Made by a program: the position numbers and the translations under genes. Shown here piece after piece: positions 30,725-41,491 of a stretch of 64,000 nucleotides of DNA (the stretch's first letter is position 1; each line of letters begins with the position of its first letter). The DNA lies in NCBI GenBank assembly GCA_020854055.1, contig JADZGD010000071.1, positions 1 to 64,000 of the forward strand. The letters are read 5' to 3'. The notes beneath the pieces were generated by a model. It saw only the letters and a list, made by a program, of their open reading frames with translations. It did no database searches and was not told the origin of the DNA. This stretch comes from Bryobacterales bacterium. Lineage in GTDB: Bacteria > Acidobacteriota > Terriglobia > Bryobacterales > Bryobacteraceae.

Positions 30725-33700
30725 CTACACGGCCCGGCGGGAGGGTACAGAGCGCAGGATCAGCCAGATTCCTGCCGTGATGGCAACTGCCGCTGCCAGT
30801 ACCCCGTTCCATCGGAGTGCGGCGTCCGGTTGTACCAGCAGCACCAGAACACGCGACGAGAGGTGCGCCCAGTAGAAGGCGACTACATAGCTGACCAGGT
30901 CGCCGCCACAGGTGCGCAACACCAGTAGCAGAACGGCTATCGACGCCGCTATCAGAAAAGCGAACGCGGCAAATTGTTGTACGGTCTGCGCGCTGCCGGC
31001 TGCCGTTGCGAAGCAGGCTACGCCAATGAAGACCCTTTGGGCACGCCGGGTTAGAAAGTGCCGGCCGCCCAGCAGTGCCACCGCAAGTACTACCGTCACC
31101 GCCATCAGCGCCAGGAAAGAGTGCTGGAGTACGGTAATGGCAGGCAGCCAGGTCCCGGCTCCGGGTACCTGCCAGACGGGAATCGAGGGCCAGGGGCCCG
31201 GCACTGCTTGGGCAATCGCCACCAGCAGCCGTGTTCCAGCAGCGAAGAGCGCGGCCAGCGCCAGGGTGGTTGTTACTGACGGAGCATTGAACCGGACGCC
31301 GTGCAACGTCAACTGCCAGAAGACGTCCACCACCATTGCCGCGACCAGCGCCAGCAGGGTGAGGAAAACGATGCCCAAAAGACGCATGATCCAGACCTGA
31401 GCCATGAAGTTGCCAAGCGGCGTGGCCGTATCGTAGGCGGTGAACAGCAGCCGGGAATCGTTCCAGGAAGACAGGGCCGATAGCGCCAGCCCCGCTCCGG
31501 CAACGGTCAGATAGGCCCTCCAGTGATACCGGTGGGCCGGCGCGCCGGGCGCGTGGCGTCCGCTCAAACGGCGCAGAAAGACCACTAGCGCAGGCAGGCC
31601 GATGGCGCCTAGCAGTCCCGGCAGCAGAAAGGCTTGAAGGCGTGGACGGTTGAAGTTCCGCAGCCAGTTTTCGGGGAGCTTCAAGAATTTTCGGAACTGG
31701 GACGGCTCATCGCCGTTGATGCGGAGTGAAAGCCGCGCTCGGGCTTCACCGGCATGGAAGGAGAGGTTTTCCCAGGTAAAAGCATGGTCGGTGCGGTTGT
31801 CCCGGTGTTCCTGTTCTGAATCCACCAGCCGGTAGCTGGCGGGATTGATACCGCGGGCTGCCAGGAACCGGTCTGCTACTTGAAGGGCGTCCTGGCTGCT
31901 CAACCGCGGTCCAGGAGCCGTTTCTTCCAACTCGTGATCGATCCGGAACAGTTGGGCGCCGGCGGTGAGAATCACCTGCCATTGCTCGCGCCTTTGAGGC
32001 TGGAAGTAGCGAACCACCCAAACGCCGCTGGTGGTGTATTGACGAAGAATTTGTTCGGCACTGTGTATGCCGGCCACCTCGCGCAGGTACTCAAACTCCG
32101 CGCTGCCGATGTTAGAAAGGAAGCGGGATGCGCGCATCCAGCGGGTGGGGTCCACACCGCGCGTTCGTAGAGCCTGGCCAGCCACTTCTTCGGCCCGGGT
32201 TTCGGCGGAACCGATCCGGATCCAGGAACCGACGATTACCGGCCGGGCGAAGACTCCGGCGGTTACTGCCAGCACGGCGGCGACATAGATCCAGCGTTTC
32301 GGCCAGAGCCGCTGTGGGGCCGGCACGGGAAGGGCGGCATCCGACTCCACCCCGCCGCCTGCCGGCAGAGACTCCTGTTCGGCCAGTTGGGCGGCGCGGT
32401 CCAGACTGGAGTTGAGCACCTGCTCATCACCTTTGAAAGAGCCCCTGCGGGCGTAGCCGGCGAGCGAGATCAGCAGCGGAAAGAGCACCGCGCCACCCAC
32501 CAGGACACCGCTGAGGCGGAAGTACCAGTTCTCTGATTGAAACAGGAAGGTACTCATCAGTACCGCGTCCACCGTGTAGTGCCAGACCAGCGTGGTGATG
32601 ATGCCGAAGCGCAGCATCAGGACACCGGCGGCGATGCCGATCAATCCCACCTCTACGCCGCGGATATAGGCCGGCTCCTGGGGATAGTTGGCGTGCAGGA
32701 ACCCCCAGATGAGGGCCGGCACGACCAACGCCAGCGGGGTCCAGCGGAACAACTGTCTCAGCATCGGAATGGCAAACAGGCGGAACCAGAACTCTTCCGA
32801 AGCGGCGGCCATCAATGCAGTGGCCAACGGATAGATCCAGGGCAGCCAGGTGGAGATCAGGTCGGAGTAGCTGACATCCTGGGGGCTCCAGACGCCGAAT
32901 CTGCGGCCGATCAGGTAAAAAGCGACCACGTAAGCGAGATGAGCCGCGGCAAATCCATAACCGGTCAGCGTGCCCAGAAAGAACTTCTTCGTGTAGATAC
33001 CGCGAAGCGTGAATATCCCCGGCAGTGATAGCTTCGACGGCAACATTGCCCGGTAGAGCGGCTCTCCAGCGGCCGCCGGAATAATGAGGTAGAAAAACAT
33101 GGCGACCCCCGCCCCCATCGCCTGCAATACTCCGAGCGCCAGAGTGTTGGCGAAGTGGGAACTGGTGGGCATGTGGTCGAAGAAGAATGGCAACTGGTTC
33201 CACTGGTTGATGACCACCAGCGTGGCGACCAGCAGCGAGACCTGGAGAAGCCTCCGCCAGGGGATGTTGTGGCGCCGCATGGAGATCACAACCCAGACGA
33301 TGGCGGCGATCACCAGCGGCACCCACAGCGCCTCGGCACCCAAGGCGTAGAGTTGGTTGCGCGACCGCATGGCGGCGAAAGAGCGCTGCCAGGATTCCGG
33401 GATGTGCAGGCCTTCGCGATACTCACCGATCCGATCGCCCTGGACGACGATGTTGATGCGGTAGGTCGCCTCCTTGACACGGAAGCCCTGTCGCTCCCAG
33501 GTGAAGGAGTAGTCGCAGCGTGCCGGGCGCTCGATCAACTGTGTTTCGATCAGCCGCTGCGGACGGGAAGTAATTGATTTAAGAAATGCTTCCGCCTTCT
33601 GGAAGGCGGCATCACGGGCTAGCCGGGCGCCTGGGGAAGCCTCTGGAACCGGGTGGGAGAAACCGACGACGGTGCCATCGGGACTCAGTTGAACACGAAA

Positions 33701-34054
33701 CTCCTCTTTATGCGGCGGACGATACCAGCGGGCGCGCCAGCGCCACACCGAGACCTCGCCCTGCATGAGCCGGTTTGCCCGCTCCAGGCCGATTTCACGT
33801 TCCAGGTAGATGCGGGCGTCGTCGTCGGGGTCAAACAGGGTCAGGCTGCGGTAGCCCACCGGAGAGAAGCCCTGGGTTTGTAAAAATCGCTGCGCGGCGG
33901 TGGTGATCTGGTCTCGGGTCAGCTTCAGGTTTAAGGAAGCCTGCGGAAACGCGGCGGTGTAGTTGGCGGAAATGTAGATGGCGGAGGCTGCCGTAACCAG
34001 CAGAATCGCTCCAATCAGGAGGCGGTCATTGCGGCTGAGCTGGCTGGAGGGCAT
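30725..34054 (-). CDS. Large CPBP-family intramembrane metalloprotease with internal duplication
   Basis: About 1109 residues from the ATG at 34054, with two copies of a soluble plus membrane layout. Copy one is an N-terminal extracytoplasmic domain (about 40-230), then eight or so helices with CPBP protease motifs: EEFWFR, FLHANY and HYTVDA. Copy two repeats the soluble domain (about 620-800, with LPENWLRNF matching IPESWQRSF of copy one) and ends in a second helix bundle that lacks those motifs. CPBP proteins are Rce1-like glutamate/metal proteases. Gene is preceded by the putative RNA element at 34097-34203. An upstream in-frame start would run into the hairpin. Confidence 0.8.
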   Translation of the reverse strand: MPSSQLSRNDRLLIGAILLVTAASAIYISANYTAAFPQASLNLKLTRDQITTAAQRFLQTQGFSPVGYRSLTLFDPDDDARIYLEREIGLERANRLMQGEVSVWRWRARWYRPPHKEEFRVQLSPDGTVVGFSHPVPEASPGARLARDAAFQKAEAFLKSITSRPQRLIETQLIERPARCDYSFTWERQGFRVKEATYRINIVVQGDRIGEYREGLHIPESWQRSFAAMRSRNQLYALGAEALWVPLVIAAIVWVVISMRRHNIPWRRLLQVSLLVATLVVINQWNQLPFFFDHMPTSSHFANTLALGVLQAMGAGVAMFFYLIIPAAAGEPLYRAMLPSKLSLPGIFTLRGIYTKKFFLGTLTGYGFAAAHLAYVVAFYLIGRRFGVWSPQDVSYSDLISTWLPWIYPLATALMAAASEEFWFRLFAIPMLRQLFRWTPLALVVPALIWGFLHANYPQEPAYIRGVEVGLIGIAAGVLMLRFGIITTLVWHYTVDAVLMSTFLFQSENWYFRLSGVLVGGAVLFPLLISLAGYARRGSFKGDEQVLNSSLDRAAQLAEQESLPAGGGVESDAALPVPAPQRLWPKRWIYVAAVLAVTAGVFARPVIVGSWIRIGSAETRAEEVAGQALRTRGVDPTRWMRASRFLSNIGSAEFEYLREVAGIHSAEQILRQYTTSGVWVVRYFQPQRREQWQVILTAGAQLFRIDHELEETAPGPRLSSQDALQVADRFLAARGINPASYRLVDSEQEHRDNRTDHAFTWENLSFHAGEARARLSLRINGDEPSQFRKFLKLPENWLRNFNRPRLQAFLLPGLLGAIGLPALVVFLRRLSGRHAPGAPAHRYHWRAYLTVAGAGLALSALSSWNDSRLLFTAYDTATPLGNFMAQVWIMRLLGIVFLTLLALVAAMVVDVFWQLTLHGVRFNAPSVTTTLALAALFAAGTRLLVAIAQAVPGPWPSIPVWQVPGAGTWLPAITVLQHSFLALMAVTVVLAVALLGGRHFLTRRAQRVFIGVACFATAAGSAQTVQQFAAFAFLIAASIAVLLLVLRTCGGDLVSYVVAFYWAHLSSRVLVLLVQPDAALRWNGVLAAAVAITAGIWLILRSVPSRRAV

Positions 34055-34056
34055 CG

Positions 34057-34066
34057 CCAATATTGG
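34057..34066. repeat. Perfect 10-bp palindrome next to the CPBP start codon
   Basis: CCAATATTGG reads the same on both strands and ends two bases before the CPBP ATG. It could be an operator for a dimeric regulator or simply chance. Confidence 0.35.
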
Positions 34067-34089
34067 AGCATACGGCGTGTTCCCGCGCG

Positions 34090-34203
34090 TATACAGAAAT
34101 GCCCATCCTTGAAGGATGGGCATTTGAACCCCGACTCAGACGGGGCGATGTTTAAAGGGAGAATCAGATTCGACGGTATCGCAACCGTAAAATCTTTGCT
34201 GTG
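34090..34203 (-). ncRNA. Putative small RNA or leader with three stem-loops
   Basis: No protein is encoded between 34055 and 34423. On the minus strand a consensus promoter would start a transcript near 34203. It contains hairpin 1 (34166-34195; AGATT and ACGGT arms paired to ACCGT and AATCT across a small internal loop), hairpin 2 (34129-34145; CCCCG and CGGGG around a 7-base loop) and hairpin 3 (34097-34125), a perfect 12-bp stem with a TTCAA loop followed by TTTCTGT. This suggests an RNA of about 110 nt ending at hairpin 3, or an attenuated leader for the CPBP gene 43 bases further on. No known RNA family is recognised. Confidence 0.55.
34097..34125 (-). terminator. Perfect 12-bp hairpin, probable intrinsic terminator
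   Basis: Arms AAATGCCCATCC and GGATGGGCATTT are perfectly complementary around a five-base loop. On the minus strand the stem ends in TTTCTGT, a short U-rich tail. The A-rich 5' arm means it could also act weakly on the plus strand. Confidence 0.6.
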
Positions 34204-34209
34204 ATTTGG

Positions 34210-34238
34210 ATATTAGGCGGTCGGCGAGGTGAAGTCAA
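34210..34238 (-). promoter_or_regulatory. Consensus sigma70-type promoter for the putative small RNA
   Basis: On the minus strand TTGACT (34233-34238) and TAATAT (34210-34215) are separated by exactly 17 bases. This is the closest match to the housekeeping consensus noticed in the window and lies in a local AT-rich patch. The predicted start is near 34203. Confidence 0.65.
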
Positions 34239-34258
34239 GCAAAAAAGCCGGAGGCTCA
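34239..34258 (-). terminator. Weak intrinsic terminator after the membrane-protein gene
   Basis: On the minus strand a short GAGCC/GGCT stem with a TCC loop runs into six T residues. It lies about 165 bases after the stop at 34424 and directly before the promoter at 34210-34238. The short stem makes it uncertain. Confidence 0.4.
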
Positions 34259-34423
34259 ACTATGGCTCCAAATTATTGATAAGCAATAGTTTACAGCTTT
34301 AGCAACGGATGTAAAATTAATACCGGCGGTCTTCATTCTGGGCTTTTCGGCCTGTGGAAAACTGGCTAGAAGCCTGAATCTATTGAGGATTTCGATTTAA
34401 TCTCAACGTGGAAATTCTAGCCC

Positions 34424-35355
34424 TCAGCGGCGTTGTTGATCGTCGATATGCAGTACGATCATCGCTTCAGGTTCTCCTTTGGTGCCGGATAACTTCCTTT
34501 GTAGCAGACGGATAGCGGAAAACAGCAAGCCTGCGACGAGACAAAAAACGATCACGATTCCAGCCAGGGCGAAGATGCTAAGTAGCATGCTTCCGATGCT
34601 GCGAACCTGCTGGTTGGGAGTCCTCTCGTTCCAGGTGACCTGCGCCTGATACCTTACTTTGGACAGAACGATTTCGGCCACATCGCGCGTTGGGGCGCTG
34701 GTTACCACCGCGATCAGGGGGCCGTCACGCTTCACCATCACGTTGGATAGTTTTTGGAACTCGGGCATTTGCGCCCGGGCGATCTGGTGGCTCGGGTAGG
34801 AAAAGACAGTTAAACGCAAAGGGCCGGCTTTCGTTTTGTATTCCAGCGTCTCACCCTCGGTACCGAAGTGGAATCCGGCAGCTGATGGTGGGATTGAAGG
34901 AACGAACTTCGCCAGCGCCACGGGGCCTAGTATGTAGCGTGCGGAACCCGGAATGGGATCTTTAGGAAGAAAGCCTGGCAGTGGCGGCAGCGGAGACTGC
35001 TCCAGGCGTGGCAGCACGACATAGAGCTTGTCAAACTCGTTGCCGGCAGGTTTCGGACCTTGAAACTCCAGGATGTAGTTACCGAGCCGCATCAACCCTT
35101 TGGGTTGCGGCTTCTCGCCTTCGAGCCAGTCGAGAATCGCGAGCGCACCAGTGGAGTCTCGAGCGCGCCAGGCGGTAGCGAGCAGCTTTCCGTCTCCGTA
35201 CTCGGCCCGTTCACCGGCCTCGAAGCCATATTCGCCGGCGAGTGAGGCATCGGGAAGCGTTACCGTAGTGACCTTGCCGCGCGTAAGACCGTTCAGTTGC
35301 TGCGGCCAGATGGCGCCCCAAGCGGCGGGCGCGGCCAGCAACAACAGGAGCGGCG

Positions 35356-35371
<16 letters not shown>
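34424..35371 (-). CDS. Exported single-pass membrane protein, DUF6599-like
   Basis: A 315-residue protein with a Sec signal ([19 protein letters not shown]), a globular domain of about 240 residues and one C-terminal transmembrane helix ([24 protein letters not shown], about 262-285) followed by a basic cytoplasmic tail. I recall similar acidobacterial proteins under DUF6599, unchecked. The start at 35371 overlaps the secA 3' end by 16 bases; a start nine codons earlier would lengthen the signal with charged residues and is disfavoured. Cotranscription with secA suggests an envelope role, but no function is known. Confidence 0.75.
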
Positions 35372-38202
<2,831 letters not shown>

Positions 38203-38269
38203 GGAACTCCACCTTTAATTTTAGCGCACGGGGTGGAGATGGACGAAAAAGAACGGTTGCGGGGCGGGT

Positions 38270-39460
38270 CTACTTCAGGAAACGATCGAGAGTGGCGTAC
38301 AGCTCCTCGGCCTGGACGGGCTTCGGAACAAACGCCTGCATGCCGTATTCGCGGCACAGGTGGCGGTACTCGTCGGAGGTATTGGCGGTAAAGGCCAGAA
38401 TCGGCGTGCCGGCATAGCCGTTAATCCGGCGGATGGCGGCGGTGGCTTCGATACCGTCCATGCCGGGCATCTGGAGGTCCATGAGAATCAGGTCGTAATG
38501 GCGGCCACCGACGGTAGCGATCGCATCGGCGCCGCTGTCGACACAGTCGACCTGGTATCTGCGCCGGCGAAGTATATGCGTGACAACCTGTTGCGCCACG
38601 TGATTGTCCTCGACCACCAGAATTCGGACAGCGTTGGCCGTTGCGCGGCGGGAGGATTCGTGAGCGGTGCTGAGCCCCGGGTGGACCGGAATTTTCAATG
38701 GGATCCGGACGCGAACCGTGGTGCCGCGGCCGGGCTGGCTGTCCACGGTGATCTGGCCGTTGAGCAGGTGGGCCACCTTCTGGGAGATTGCCATGCCCAG
38801 GCCGAGTCCGGAGTATGAACGTGCCAAACCGGACTCCACCTGGCGAAACGAGTCGAAGATCAATCGCAGATGCTGCTGCGAAATTCCGATTCCAGTATCA
38901 CGAATCTCGACGGTGATCAGCGATGTCGCCTCATCCGTGGTCTCCCCGAAGGCTCGGATCTCCACGCTGCCCCGAGGTGTGAATTTAATGGCGTTATCAA
39001 GCAGCGGCGCCAAGAGTTGGCGAATTCGCACGGCGTCGCCGAGAACCAGGCTGGGGACGGTGACGTCAGTCGCATTAACAATGGCGAGCCCCTTCGCTTC
39101 GGCCTTCAGGCGGTGCTGCTCCACGCTGGCACGGATCGTTTCGTGCAAATGAATCTCGCCCTCCTCAACCGGCTGGTTCCCAGCGGTCAGAGCAGAGTAT
39201 TCGAGCGTGGCGTTGAGAATCTCGAGCAGATTTTCGGCGCACATCCGCGCCGTGCCGATATACTCCTTCTGCTCTTCGTCGAGTGTGGTCTCCATGACCA
39301 GGTCGATCATGCCGAGGATGCCGCTGAGAGGTGTGCGGATCTCGTGGTTGAGGCTGGCCAGAAACTGGCCCTTGAGCCTGGTCAACTCATCCGGCTCACC
39401 CGCCGTCATGGTGACCGCGTCGCTTGGAAATGATCTTGTTTGATCCACCACTCTGGACAT
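38270..39460 (-). CDS. Soluble hybrid histidine kinase/response regulator
   Basis: From the ATG at 39460 the protein has 396 residues. HisKA (about 25-90) carries the phospho-His in FLASLNHEIRTPLSG, HATPase (about 135-250) carries DNAIKFTPRG, DTGIGI and GLGLGMAI, and a C-terminal receiver (about 275-396) has ILVVEDN, the acceptor Asp in LILMDLQMPGMDG and the Lys in FVPKP. No sensor domain or membrane segment is seen in the N-terminal 25 residues. The frame extends 107 codons further upstream, but that part has no domain and spans the promoter region of the divergent gene. ATG 39409 is also possible. Confidence 0.88.
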   Translation of the reverse strand: MSRVVDQTRSFPSDAVTMTAGEPDELTRLKGQFLASLNHEIRTPLSGILGMIDLVMETTLDEEQKEYIGTARMCAENLLEILNATLEYSALTAGNQPVEEGEIHLHETIRASVEQHRLKAEAKGLAIVNATDVTVPSLVLGDAVRIRQLLAPLLDNAIKFTPRGSVEIRAFGETTDEATSLITVEIRDTGIGISQQHLRLIFDSFRQVESGLARSYSGLGLGMAISQKVAHLLNGQITVDSQPGRGTTVRVRIPLKIPVHPGLSTAHESSRRATANAVRILVVEDNHVAQQVVTHILRRRRYQVDCVDSGADAIATVGGRHYDLILMDLQMPGMDGIEATAAIRRINGYAGTPILAFTANTSDEYRHLCREYGMQAFVPKPVQAEELYATLDRFLK

Positions 39461-39567
39461 CAGATCGGCAGATTTTGCATAGGGGTTTAGACATTTTTCT
39501 TCGCGTCGGGGATGAGATGGAGCGGAGATCGCGCTCCTATTGGCAACCGATGAGGTTCGGAACCGTC

Positions 39568-39576
39568 TGATATACT
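39568..39576 (+). promoter_or_regulatory. Candidate extended -10 promoter for the S41-family gene
   Basis: TGATATACT fits an extended -10 element about 92 bases before the start codon at 39668, in the divergent spacer with the histidine kinase gene. No good -35 box is seen at the right distance. Confidence 0.35.
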
Positions 39577-39667
39577 TGTAAGGAGTAGGAACTGGGGAGG
39601 GAGGAGTCTGTTCGGACCCGGCCGGGTCCCCGGTCAAAAATCTCCAACCGGCACCCTCGGAACCCGT

Positions 39668-40981
39668 ATGAACAGAAGCTTTAAGTATGCGATCGTGACG
39701 ACTTCGGCACTGCTGGCAGGCATGCTGCTGCTGGGGTCGGTGATGGGTAAGACCACCGCGCCGGATGATCCCTACCGGCACCTGGGCGTCCTAACCGACG
39801 TACTGATGAAGATCAAGAGCGATTATGTGGAGGAGCCGAACGTAAAGAACGTTACGGTCGGCGCCATCAACGGATTGCTCGAGTCCGTAGACCCGTTCGC
39901 TTCCTACCTGAACGCCGACCAGTACAAGTCGTACCTGAAGGCGAAGGGTGAGCACCAGGGCGATGTTGGGCTGATCCTCTCCCGGAGGTTCGGATATGTC
40001 AGCGTGGTGGGTTCTGTTTCCGGCTCCCCGGCTGCCAAGGCTGGTCTGAGCACCGGGGACATGATCGAGACCATCAAGGGAGTCGCGACCAGGGACATGC
40101 CACTGGCCTATGCCGGTTTGCTGCTCAAAGGAGAACCTGGCAGCACGATCGAGTTGACGGTGCTGCGGGCCCGCCGCAACCCGGAGCCACAGAAGATTTC
40201 ACTCACCCGTGCCGTGCTGAAGTTCCCGCCGGTGGAATCGAAGATGCTTGCCGATAACATCGGCTATATCGGGGCCAGCAGCCTGGAAGCAGGCAAGGTT
40301 GCGGAAGTGGAGAGCGCGGCGGTGACTCTGGAAAAACAGGGAGCCCGAAAGCTGATCCTCGATCTGCGTGACAACGCCTGGAGCGACCCGGCGGCAGGTA
40401 TCGATCTAGCCTCCGGCTTCGTGGCCAAGGGATTGCTCGGGTACTTGCAGGGGCAAAAGGTGCCCCGGAAGAATTTCAACGCCACCGCGCCGAAAGTGAA
40501 TCCCGACATTCCGTTAGTGGTATTGACCAACCGCGGAACGGCGCGGGGAGCGGAAGTTGCGGCCGCGGCGCTGGAGGACAGTAAGCGGGCCGAGGTGGTT
40601 GGCGAGAGGACGTACGGTTACGCGGGCCTCGAGAGGACGGTGACGCTCGATGACGGTTCGGCGGTAATTCTGGCGGTAGCTAAGTATTATTCGCCGGCCG
40701 GCAAGTCCATTCAAGACATGGGAGTAGCGCCGACGGTTCCGGTTGCGCAGTTGGATGTCAGTCTGTCGCCGGACGGCGATGAGGATTCCACCGCCGCTGA
40801 ACCTGGCGCAGAGGCGAAGTCCAAGCCGGGCGACGACCCGATTTTGAAAAAGGCGGTGGAAGTACTGTCAAAGGGGCTGCAGGCGTCCGGTACATCGGGA
40901 TCGCCGGCCGATTCCGCTCACCCGGGCGCGGTACTTGGACCGCTGAACGTTCCAAAGAATCCCAACAGGCAGAACCAATGA
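39668..40981 (+). CDS. S41-family carboxyl-terminal-processing protease homologue lacking catalytic residues
   Basis: A 437-residue exported protein (N-terminal anchor 7-26) with the CtpA layout: helical DPFASYL region (about 75), PDZ domain (about 98-170), S41 core (about 195-350), then a low-complexity tail. In active members the core reads LDLRxNPGG, NxxSASASE and TFGKG. Here these are LDLRDNAWSD (232-240), NRGTARGAE (288-296) and TYGYAG (315-320). The nucleophile Ser, the general-base Lys and the oxyanion glycines are therefore replaced (R293, Y318). The fold is clear but proteolysis is unlikely, so a PDZ-based scaffold role is inferred. Confidence 0.85.
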   Translation: MNRSFKYAIVTTSALLAGMLLLGSVMGKTTAPDDPYRHLGVLTDVLMKIKSDYVEEPNVKNVTVGAINGLLESVDPFASYLNADQYKSYLKAKGEHQGDVGLILSRRFGYVSVVGSVSGSPAAKAGLSTGDMIETIKGVATRDMPLAYAGLLLKGEPGSTIELTVLRARRNPEPQKISLTRAVLKFPPVESKMLADNIGYIGASSLEAGKVAEVESAAVTLEKQGARKLILDLRDNAWSDPAAGIDLASGFVAKGLLGYLQGQKVPRKNFNATAPKVNPDIPLVVLTNRGTARGAEVAAAALEDSKRAEVVGERTYGYAGLERTVTLDDGSAVILAVAKYYSPAGKSIQDMGVAPTVPVAQLDVSLSPDGDEDSTAAEPGAEAKSKPGDDPILKKAVEVLSKGLQASGTSGSPADSAHPGAVLGPLNVPKNPNRQNQ

Positions 40982-41011
40982 GTTCGCCCGTGGAACTACA
41001 GGAGATCTGCA

Positions 41012-41356
41012 ATGCCGATCTATGAGTATAAGTGTGCGAAGTGCGCGAAGGTCTTTGAAGTTTTGCAGAAGTTCTCTGATGAACCGCTGAAGGTTCACGA
41101 GAACTGCGGTGGCGCGGTGCAGCGCCTGATTTCTCCGCCCGTGTTCCAGTTCAAAGGGAGTGGCTGGTACATCACCGACTACGCCCATAAACACGGTTCA
41201 AGCGCGACGAACGGCGACGGGCACAACGGTTCCTCCAACGGTACTTCAAATGGCGCCTCGAACGCGCCGGCGAAGGAGAGTCCCAAGGAGAGTTCCAAGG
41301 ACGGCGCGGCGCATGGCGCGGAGAGCAAACCGGCGGCGCCGGCTCCTAAATCGTAG
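41012..41356 (+). CDS. FmdB-type zinc-ribbon protein
   Basis: A 114-residue protein starting MPIYEYKCAKCAKVFEVLQK, the FmdB regulatory zinc-ribbon opening. The first knuckle C8/C11 is intact; the second, normally CPxCGG, reads HENCGG so one Cys is replaced by His or lost. After residue 55 the sequence becomes a Ser/Asn/Gly/Lys-rich disordered tail. AGGAGA lies upstream of the ATG. It follows the S41-like gene by 30 bases and is followed by a strong terminator, so the two form an operon. Function of FmdB proteins is poorly known. Confidence 0.85.
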   Translation: MPIYEYKCAKCAKVFEVLQKFSDEPLKVHENCGGAVQRLISPPVFQFKGSGWYITDYAHKHGSSATNGDGHNGSSNGTSNGASNAPAKESPKESSKDGAAHGAESKPAAPAPKS

Positions 41357-41384
41357 CCGGTTCTCCGCTTATTCGACTACAGGA

Positions 41385-41406
41385 GACCGCCCACGGGCGG
41401 TCTTTT
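41385..41406 (+). terminator. Rho-independent terminator after the FmdB gene
   Basis: GACCGCC and GGCGGTC pair in a 7-bp GC-rich stem with a CACG loop, followed by TTTT. It lies 29 bases after the FmdB stop and insulates the next oxidoreductase gene. Confidence 0.85.
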
Positions 41407-41491
41407 CGCGTCTTTGGGCGCAGTAAAATACCGAAGGAGGCTCCGGCGGATTGCCGCGTGCAACGGCCGGCAGAGCAGGAGGCGATTTGGC

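Noticed and set aside
34100-34140. tRNA T-arm-like GGTTCAAAT on the minus strand
   Set aside because: The flanking bases do not form a five-pair T stem, and no acceptor, D or anticodon arms are found; the bases belong to the hairpin pair.
34340-34370. DnaA-box-like TTTTCCACA in the AT-rich spacer 34250-34423, suggesting a replication origin
   Set aside because: Only one box is present and no dnaA, dnaN or parAB genes are nearby. The AT-rich stretch is short and better explained by the promoter and terminator.
39461-39781. N-terminal extension of the hybrid kinase
   Set aside because: Low-complexity, no recognisable domain, and it would cover the promoter region of the divergent S41-like gene.
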